Assembly (NCBI GenBank): GCA_017893485.1 | Contig: JACEHZ010000204.1 | Coordinates: 62,001 to 126,000, forward strand | Length of the DNA: 64,000 nt | Reading direction: 5' to 3' | DNA from: Hemerocallis citrina | Lineage: Eukaryota > Streptophyta > Magnoliopsida > Asparagales > Asphodelaceae | In this document: positions 57,631 through 64,000 of the stretch, piece after piece | Position numbering within the stretch: the stretch's first letter is position 1 | Layout of the letters: the number at the start of each line of letters is the position of its first letter | Translations under genes and position numbers: made by a program | The notes under the pieces: model-generated | What the model was told of the DNA's origin: nothing | Seen by the model: the letters and a program-made list of their open reading frames with translations, nothing else | Database searches by the model: none

Positions 57631-58328
57631 TTAGAGATGGGAGGCGTGCCGATCTGCTTTTGATCGGGCCCCGTGAGACGGTGGTTCCTCTCCGACCCTT
57701 GGACGATTCGTGGTTTCGGCTCCGAGGCCTGTAAGCTTCGAGTTGCTCACGGGTGAGAGGTTAACCGACCGATCCCAGGGGCCCGGGGGGGCTCGCCGAG
57801 GGCGGTGCCTTAAAACTTTCAATCAAAACTTTCTCTGGCTTCTTCAGACAGGGGCGGAGCGCCTGAATCCGAAGTGTCTCGTCCGGGCAATGTGGCGCGA
57901 TTCTGAGCCGTCATATGGTGGTGCGAATCTCGAGACGGGCTCAGTTCCCAAGAAAACGCTATCTTGTCGTTTAGCGTCGTTGGCGGGATCTGGGCCGTCT
58001 GATCGAGATCTTACACGAAAATCGAGGGGAAAGTGAATGTTCTCCGTTTTGACGCTCGGGAAGGCGCTTGCTCGGTTAGCCGACCGGGGATCTGAATGTC
58101 GGATGGTCGAGCGACGCTCTCGGCTGCCGGAGGGGCCCTTGCTCGGCGAGTCGACCGGTCCCTTTGCTGTTGGGTTCGGATCGCACGTTGCTCGGATTTC
58201 GAGCCTGTCGTGCCGAACAACTTGACTTGGTGAAAAGACAAAGTGGTTTTGGGCCTTCGCGACGTTTCGAGAGCGGCCCAAAAGTCGTGCCCTTACGTTT
58301 GGAAGTCCAAGGGACTTTTCTTTTTTAC

Positions 58329-58335
58329 TATAAAT
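58329..58335 (+). promoter_or_regulatory. TATA box of the antisense extra gene
   Basis: TATAAAT on the plus strand in 'tttactataaatcttcac', 200 bases before the ATG at 58535. It is followed by a C run and a CT-rich leader, as in plant promoters. It shows the gene has its own plus-strand promoter, opposite to the LTR. Confidence 0.55.
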
Positions 58336-58534
58336 CTTCACCCCCCCCACAATCCAAGTCTCATTATTCACTTTCACTTTCTCTCTCAAGTTTTTACTTT
58401 TTACCATCGAAGTTTTTAGCTCCTGGGTGGTGCTGCTAGCTGTCGCGGCGAGGCGTTCCTTTGCTCCGGCGAACTTTTCCGACCGTAGCAGTCACTTCAA
58501 GGTCAGTTTCTCCCCTTTCTTTTTAGAGAAAAAA

Positions 58535-60887
58535 ATGGTTAAGATTACTCCTTCGGATGAGACCCCCGCCTCGGACCAAGTCGTCGGTCGAGCGGGTAAG
58601 GGAAAGGAGGTGATTCAGCCGACCGAGCAGACCGTTGTTCGGCCGAGCAAGAGTGGCGAAGTCTCCGAGCCACACCAGGAAGTTGTGGCGAAGTCTCATA
58701 AGGGCAAAGGAGTGGTCACAATAATCGAGCAGCCGAAGACGGCAGGGGCGTTCGGTCGGCAGCCTATCGTTCTGTCCAGTGTGGGGGGTGTTCGGAGCTA
58801 CTCCGAAGAGATGTTGGAGAAGGTGACTCAGGGCACCGCCAAGTCTGTTGAGGAGAACGAGCCGAGGGAGTTGTCCGAGGTGGATCATACCATTTCGTCC
58901 CTTACCGAGGCGGATCTGCATCGGATCCGAGCCGGATTTCAGATCCCAGCCGAGTTCGGGCTTCTCCTCCCCGGACCGGGATTCCGAGCTTCCACGTCGT
59001 CTTCGCCTGACGTGTGTGTCTTTCCCCTCGACTCCTTGCATGCCGGACTCCGCTTTCCGCTTCATCCATTTATTGTAGAGGTTCTCATTTGGTACGGTTT
59101 GAGCCCCGCCCAGTTGATGCCGAACACTTGGAGGCACGTCCTGGCATTTTTTCTCCGGTGTCAAGAGATCGGAGCGGAACCGAGCTTGTTCCTCCTTCGG
59201 AGCCTCTACCGCCCCTGCCAGCCGAACAGGAATGAGCAGAGGTTCTACCTTTCGCCGCGGACGGGCGTGAAGTTGATCGAGAACCCGGACTCGATCAAAC
59301 ATTGGAAGGAGAAGTATTTCATTGTCCGAGATCCTGCACCTTGGGCAATTCCGACAGCCTGGAGGAGGGAGGGCCTGCCCAAGCGAGCGAAGAAGGAGCC
59401 GGTACTGAGTGATGAGGAGGCTGAAGTCCTCAAGAAGCTCCTCACCCTGCCGACGCTAAGTTGGAAAGACATTACCGAGGAAGCTTTGTTCCGGGGGGGT
59501 CTCAGTCCGATCGACCCTAGTATGCTTCTGGTATTTTTATTTCTTTGCGTAAAGTTCTTGAAAAATTTATCTAAGTCTTTTCATTCGGCTTGTGCAGAGT
59601 CTTCTAAGATGGACTACAGGGCGTTGATGGCGAAGGCCAAGGCGAAGGAGCAGGAGACGAGGAAGAAGAGACCCTCGGCAGGGCCTCAGGGCGGCCGAGC
59701 CCCGAAGATACCCTCGGTCGCGAAGACTGCTGACCTGCAGAAGGTCATTTTTCCGGAGACCGGTCCCGAGCCGGAGAAGGCCGCGGTCCCCGATCCTCCT
59801 GTTTCAGATGCGCCAACACAAACCGTGAAGGGGGATGCTCCCGGCTTGTCGAGCGGCGCGTTCGGCGTGAACGAGGTGCTATCCCTCCAAGTTCCGCCAC
59901 TCACTGCCGATGCGGAGAAGATCTTGACCGAGAGGCACAAGCAGATCTTCGTCCCCGACTGGCAGGTGATGAAGGTCGACGGTTTTTTGGGCGACGGCAA
60001 CATTTGTATGGAAGTGGTGAAGCACCTGCCGACCCCAAAGGATCGAGCGGCCCTTAAGGCCGGGCTGGTTAGGGACGCCACAATGCAGATCGCTCGGAAC
60101 ACAATGTCGGTAAGTGGACCGAACACTTTCTTATTGAAACTTTTTCCTGAAATTTTCTAAGTTCCTGGGTTCGGACTCTAACGGTTTGTTCTCTTTTCAG
60201 ACCCTCTGCCACTTCAACTTCTTACTCGAGGAGTTTGCGAGCAAGGAACAGGAGCTGACGGCGCAGTATGACCGGGAGAGGTCGGAGCGCGTCAAAGCTA
60301 TGAAGCTGCTCGATGCTGAGCAACTCCTCTCGGCAAAACGGGGTACCGAAGTGGCAGGGTTGGAGACGAAGCTGGCCGAGGCCGTTCAACAGTCAAAGGA
60401 CGCGGCCGCCAAGCTGGAAGCCTCGGAGAAGGAGAATGCCGAGCTGAGGGAGGAATTGGCCAATGCTCGGTCGGAGGCGGAGAGGGCTCGGAAGAGGGCA
60501 GAGAAGATCATGGCCAAGCACCGGTCTAAGGTGGAGAAGGCGAAGAAGGCTGTCCAGGATGAGGCCGAGAATCACATGTTCAAGAACATGGAGGACGCAT
60601 ATGGCCGAGCCCTTCTTCACATTGCCACCCGAAACCCGGGGTTCGACACGTCTTCCTATCGCTTCTACGACCCTGTGGAGGGGGAGGAGGAGCTTCCCCC
60701 GGCGATGCTCGGCCCTGAGGGACAGACCGAAGGTGTTGAAGGCCCGGGCGAGACTGAGGCCGAGGGCGAAGAGGAGGCTGACTTCGAGGAGGAGAGCGGG
60801 AGCGAGGACGAGGACGAGGACGAGGTCGAGGGTGAGGACGAGGCCGAGGGGTCGACAGACCCGAACGACAAAAAGGTCGACCCCTGA
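58535..60887 (+). CDS. Extra gene of the Tat-type element, Transposase_28-like protein
   Basis: Predicted exons are 58535-59530, about 59600-60109 and 60201-60887, all phase 0, giving about 730 residues. The second intron is clear (GTAAGT to TTTTCAG). The first is suggested by an AT-rich 69-base insert that also stays open unspliced. The N-terminal 115 residues are polar. Next comes the plant 'putative gypsy type transposon' domain (roughly residues 120-300; 'IRAGFQIPAEFGLLLPGPG', 'SLHAGLRFPLHPFIVEVLIW'). A basic stretch, a coiled coil (from LEEFASKEQE through KAKKAVQDEAE) and a very acidic tail follow. It lies antisense to gag, between the tandem array and the 3' LTR. Its biochemical role is unknown. 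A start at 58427 is not an ATG and was rejected. Confidence 0.8.
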
Positions 60888-61096
60888 CTTGGTTGCGTCT
60901 TTCAGTCTTTTGTTCTTTTTTTTTTTGTAAGCCGAACTGCGGACTGGCCACCGCTCTTGTAACACTTTTCTTGAGTTTTGAATGAAAACATTTTTAGTTT
61001 GGCCAAAATTTATCTATGTGTTTGTCCCCAGATTTTGTGTATGATTAGTCGTAAATTCTCCAAGTGTCGGCCGTCGGATTTATCTCTGCTTTTCAG

Positions 61097-61936
61097 GTGA
61101 AGTTCGGTCTGATCACGGAGGTTTCGTACCTTCGTAAGGAGCTGACCAAAACAAAGCGAGAGCTTTCACTAAGCCGAGAGAAGCGCTTTTATATGTTCTT
61201 GAAACTGGAGGAGATAAAGGCGGCCGCGAGGGGGTATTGTCGCTAGCTGAAGCAGCTACGAAAACGACCCCAAGCCCCTGGCCCCGAAGGCGAGGTCGAG
61301 CGGCTTCATAGAGAGCTTGCCGTCGTTGAGCGGAAGAATGACGAGCTCTTGGCTGAGATCCAACACTTGGAGTCAGCGGAGAAAGGTCATTCGGTGGAAG
61401 AGGAGAAGCTAGCTTTCGAGCTGGAGAAGGTGTCGACTGAGCGCAAAAAGTTGTTGGCTGAGGTCGACAAGCTTCGGAGGATCATGATAGATAGGGGGAT
61501 CGAGGTCACCCACTACCGACGGCTCGCGACCGATAGCGCCAATGCCTCGGGCTCGTCAAGACCTCCTCGTTTGAAGATGTTGGCGAAGGACGATGTCCTG
61601 AGAGACAGGATTGTTGAGCTGGAGGAAGAGGTTGCCTCGCTCAAGCCTCTGCCTGAGAGGGCCAACGTCCGCAGTACGTCGTGTACTCGCGAAGAGAGCG
61701 AGAGAGGGATCACCTTCTACGAACTTGCGACTCGTTTGCCTGTGGCTAGGCGGAGTCCTGCTGACGCTCAGAGTAGTGTAGCCGTCTCGTCTAGCGGTGC
61801 CTCGGTCGGCGCCACAGTTAGGGTCAATGGCAAAGGGGGATCACGCTTCGTTGGTTTGGAATCGAGCTCGGAGGTCAGGCTTCGTCGTCCTCACGTTTCC
61901 TTGAACCGAAGCGTACCCCTTCCGAAGAGGCACTAA
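61097..61936 (+). pseudogene. Second coiled-coil exon of the extra gene, one TAG stop
   Basis: After an acceptor 'tgcttttcag' (61087-61096) a phase-0 frame encodes a coiled coil ('VSYLRKELTKTKRELSLSRE', later 'LAVVERKNDELLAEIQHLES'). It is interrupted by TAG at 61244-61246 and resumes in the same frame to 61936. The tail is Ser/Arg-rich. A single stop in an otherwise intact frame suggests recent decay, or a stop in one copy only. Whether it is spliced to the exon ending at 60887 or forms a separate transcript cannot be told. Confidence 0.6.
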
Positions 61937-62107
61937 ACATGTCGTCTTATGTTTCTTCTGGCTGTTGTAAAACTCTATTGTAGGGTCGGTCTTGTTGTAT
62001 GTAGAGCTACTATATCTGAATGCAAATCTGAATGTTTGGAAAATTCTTGAAGTGTTGGTCTTCGGCAATGTTTTGAAATTTTGTTATTCGTTTTTTCCTC
62101 TTTTCAG

Positions 62108-62572
62108 CTCGTGGTGGCAGCTCAAGACGCCGACTCCAATCGTTCGGGCGACGACGTTCGGACCGAGGTTGGCTCGGGGGCGATGAGGTCGTGCTCGGCG
62201 AGGTGCCAGGAGCGACTCTATGAAGTCGAGCTGGAATCACGCCGAGCAGGAAGTGAGCGGGGCCACCTTCAGCTTGTCCTCGATCAGCGAGATGCCGAGA
62301 TCCAACGCTTGGAGGGTAGGATCGCCGAGACGACCCCTATAGGAGAGGACGAAGATTCGCAGACCGCCTTCAGCAACGCCCTTCGGGTCCAGTGTATTCG
62401 GCACAATTTGTCGAAAATAATAACCGAACGGGACGATTTGCTCTCTGAGATCCGTCACTTGCGGACCGTGGAGGCGAAGCTTCTGAAGGAGGCGGAGGAA
62501 CTAGCGGCCGAAGTTGTCGGACTGGCGACCGAGCGGGACGGTGATGATTTTTCATTTAAAAACCAAGTGTAG
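62108..62572 (+). CDS. Third coiled-coil exon of the extra gene
   Basis: It begins after 'cctcttttcag' (62097-62107), again in phase 0. It encodes 154 residues of mostly coiled coil, including 'HLQLVLDQRDAEIQRLEGRI' and 'SKIITERDDLLSEIRHLRTV', and ends FKNQV. There is no ATG near the acceptor in this frame, so it must be spliced to something upstream. AATAAA follows at 62634-62639, a good poly(A) signal. Its pattern (polar start, then 'ERDxLLxEIxxL' heptads) parallels the exon at 61097, so the two may be duplicates. Confidence 0.55.
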   Translation, partial: LVVAAQDADSNRSGDDVRTEVGSGAMRSCSARCQERLYEVELESRRAGSERGHLQLVLDQRDAEIQRLEGRIAETTPIGEDEDSQTAFSNALRVQCIRHNLSKIITERDDLLSEIRHLRTVEAKLLKEAEELAAEVVGLATERDGDDFSFKNQV

Positions 62573-62633
62573 TTGGTCGGCGATGTACTTTTTGTTTTCT
62601 AATGCCTTTGCTTTGTATTATGTCCCGATTATT

Positions 62634-62639
62634 AATAAA
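62634..62639 (+). terminator. Poly(A) signal after the coiled-coil exons
   Basis: AATAAA in 'attattaataaaatttct', 62 bases after the stop at 62570-62572. It marks a plausible 3' end of the plus-strand transcript inside the element. Confidence 0.5.
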
Positions 62640-62799
62640 ATTTCTTTCAAGAACTAGCATGTCTTTTGTTGCTCCGCGTAGTTGTCTCGCTTGTGACTGT
62701 GTTCGTCGTGCCGAGGTCTCCGAGCTGAACCCTCTTTTGTTCGTGGTTCGGCGCCTTGGCACGTTCTGAGACGTAGGGATTAGGCACGGACCCCGAGGT

Positions 62800-63040
62800 G
62801 AACCAGCTCCCATGGCAGCGCTATCTTGTCGTTTAGCGACGCTGACAAGATGTGGGCCATTGGAATCTGGTACGAATCTCGAGACGGCTCAGTTCCCAAG
62901 AAAATGCTATATTGTCGTTTAGCGTCGCTGGCAAGATCTGGGCCGTCTGATCGAGATCCTACACGAAAGTTGAGGAGAAAGTGAGTTTTCTCCATTTGCG
63001 AGCTTGGATGGGCACTTGCTTGGTTAGCCGACCGGGGGCA
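62800..63040. repeat. Two further copies of the 'gctatcttgtcgtttagcg' module
   Basis: Copies start near 62820 and 62906. The second continues through 'ggcaagatctgggccgtctg' and 'gagaaagtgagttttctcc' to 'gggcacttgcttggttagcc', matching 56724-56860 and 57958-58090 over about 130 bases. Confidence 0.8.
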
Positions 63041-63193
63041 GCATGATCTGACCCTTCTTCTTGTTCGCTCTCGTCTCGGAGACAAGAATGCTCGGCCGGT
63101 GATGCCAAACAGTGCCTCGGTCTCCTTCTTCATGCGAAGTCGAGGGGTGAGTCGAGCCCTTCCCCATGGTGGGGCTCGCCGAGCATAGCGAGT

Positions 63194-63850
63194 GTTCAAC
63201 GGTCGTGGGAGCAATTCTGAATGGCGATCCACTCCTAGCTCGCTGAGAAGCAAGCTTGGGGAGTGGAATTGAACCAAGTGTTGGACTCCGGAACCATCGT
63301 GTAGTTCAACGGTTGTGGGAGCAGTTCCGAATGGCGATCCACTCCTAGCTCACCGAGAAGCAAGCTTGGGGAGTGGAATTGAACCAAGTGTTGGACTCCG
63401 GAACCATCATGTAGTTCAACGGTTGTGGGAGCAGTTCCGAACGGCGATCTACCTCTGGCTCGCCCGGGGGCGAACCGAGGAGGCAAATTTGAGCCGAGTG
63501 TTGGACTCCGAACCATCAGTGTAGTTCAACGGTTGTGGGAGCAGTTCCGAACGGCGATCTACCTCTGGCTCGCCCGGGGGCGAACCGAGGAGGTAAAGTC
63601 GAGCCGAGTGTTAGACTCCGAACCATCGGTGTAGTTCAACGGTTGTGGGAGCGGTTCCGAACGGCGATCTACCTCTGGCTCGCCCGGGGGCAAACCGAGG
63701 AGGTAAAGTCGAGCCGAGTGTTGGACTCCGAACCATCGGTGTAGTTCAACGGTTGTAGGAGCAGTTCCGAACGGCGATCTACCTCTGGCTCGCCCGGGGG
63801 CAAACCGAGGAGGTAAAGTCGAGCCGGACATTGGACTCCGAACCATTGGT
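63194..63850. repeat. Tandem array, period 110 bp, six copies, in element B
   Basis: 'ttcaacggttgtgggagcag' starts units at 63194, 63304, 63415, 63525, 63635 and 63745. The first two share a 'ctcactgagaagcaagcttg'-like middle. The last four share 'ctctggctcgcccgggggc', so the array has two subtypes. It is homologous in its end blocks to the array at 917-1500. Frames reading through it are repeat-derived. Confidence 0.92.
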
Positions 63851-64000
63851 TGAAAAATAAAAGAAACAAAAGGCAAAGGCGGAGAGAAGCAAGCAAATTT
63901 ATAAGTATGAGAGAGCATTCTTCATTGATAATTGACGGCGAGCCGTTTTTACATGTAACAACTTAAAAAATGAATTACAAGTTAGAGGAGAGGAATGGCT
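63851..64000. other. Spacer after the array, towards a gag beyond the window
   Basis: This holds the text corresponding to 1560-1690 of element A ('gcattcttcattgataattg', 'ggcgagccgtttttacatgt'). By analogy a minus-strand gag should follow to the right of the window. Confidence 0.5.

Larger units (their letters stand above)
55651..58320. repeat. Repeat-rich 5' flank of the antisense extra gene
   Basis: After AT-rich sequence to 56030, the stretch is a mosaic of repeats. A module reading 'gctatcttgtcgtttagcg' plus 'ggcaagatctgggccgt' occurs near 56264, 56724 and 57958, and again downstream near 62820 and 62906. A 72 bp tandem repeat (56395-56660) and palindromic units (57150-57620) are also included. 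The minus-strand frames here are repetitive peptides and are not credited. Confidence 0.7.

Noticed and set aside
58523..59302. 259-codon minus-strand frame
   Set aside because: It lies opposite the Transposase_28-like exon, whose domain match is clear; this is a shadow from GC-rich coding.
59531..59599. Hydrophobic peptide segment in the extra protein
   Set aside because: The AT-rich 69-base stretch has GT...AG borders and fits a small intron better than a membrane segment, though it stays in frame if unspliced.
1..64000. CRISPR arrays, bacterial operons, rRNA or tRNA genes
   Set aside because: The direct repeats have no regular unique spacers and lie in plant transposons. I saw no rRNA or clear tRNA cloverleaf, though a tRNA scan was not possible by eye.

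Overview
The window is nuclear DNA from a flowering plant. It has spliced genes with GT-AG introns, gag proteins of the plant Tat (Ty3/gypsy) and Ty1/copia types, Helitrons, Mutator-like, hAT-like and PIF/Harbinger-like elements, a LINE fragment, and a host gene of the plant ABHD17-like alpha/beta hydrolase family. I cannot name the species. Nearly all of the window is transposable elements and their debris. Only one host gene is certain; one further short gene is probable.

Layout. 1-4268: end of a Ty3/gypsy Tat-type element lying on the minus strand. It comprises tandem arrays, a gag with no pol behind it, a primer-binding site and a 595 bp 5' LTR. 4350-4945: a duplicated, broken TOM20-like pseudogene, antisense. 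5040-9840: repeat-derived sequence with a small hAT MITE (6365-6563) and a Helitron (8044-9239). 9839-19729: a segment with matching Helitron ends, about 9.9 kb, holding exon-sized pieces of unrelated genes, among them a TATA-binding-protein exon and a leucine-rich-repeat exon. 20354-21205: PIF/Harbinger-like element. 22320-25268: young but broken copia element. 25929-31078: 5.15 kb Mutator-like element with about 1.1-1.2 kb inverted ends, a 9 bp target duplication and a GRF zinc-finger exon. 31591-41686: five-exon ABHD17-like serine hydrolase, whose fourth intron (7.75 kb) is packed with a LINE fragment, a hAT-like element, a Helitron and a foldback MITE. 45070-45453: short single-exon gene on the minus strand. 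46554-49008: long-TIR element of unknown superfamily, itself hit by a hAT MITE. 50156-50736 and 50737 onward: two Helitrons head to tail. 53524-53881: second copy of the foldback MITE. 55045-64000: a second element of the same Tat family as at the left edge.

The two Tat-type elements complement each other. The left one shows the 5' LTR, PBS and gag end; the right one shows the 3' LTR, polypurine tract and an extra gene. Both share a 110-114 bp tandem array in the corresponding place. Together they imply a gag-only, pol-less retrotransposon that carries, antisense to gag, an intron-containing gene for a protein with the plant 'putative gypsy type transposon' (Transposase_28-like) domain plus coiled coil and an acidic tail. 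That gene has its own TATA box and is followed by two more coiled-coil exons.

The host hydrolase is complete, with an intact Ser-Asp-His triad, and looks functional. The Mutator-like element ends about 510 bp upstream of its start codon.
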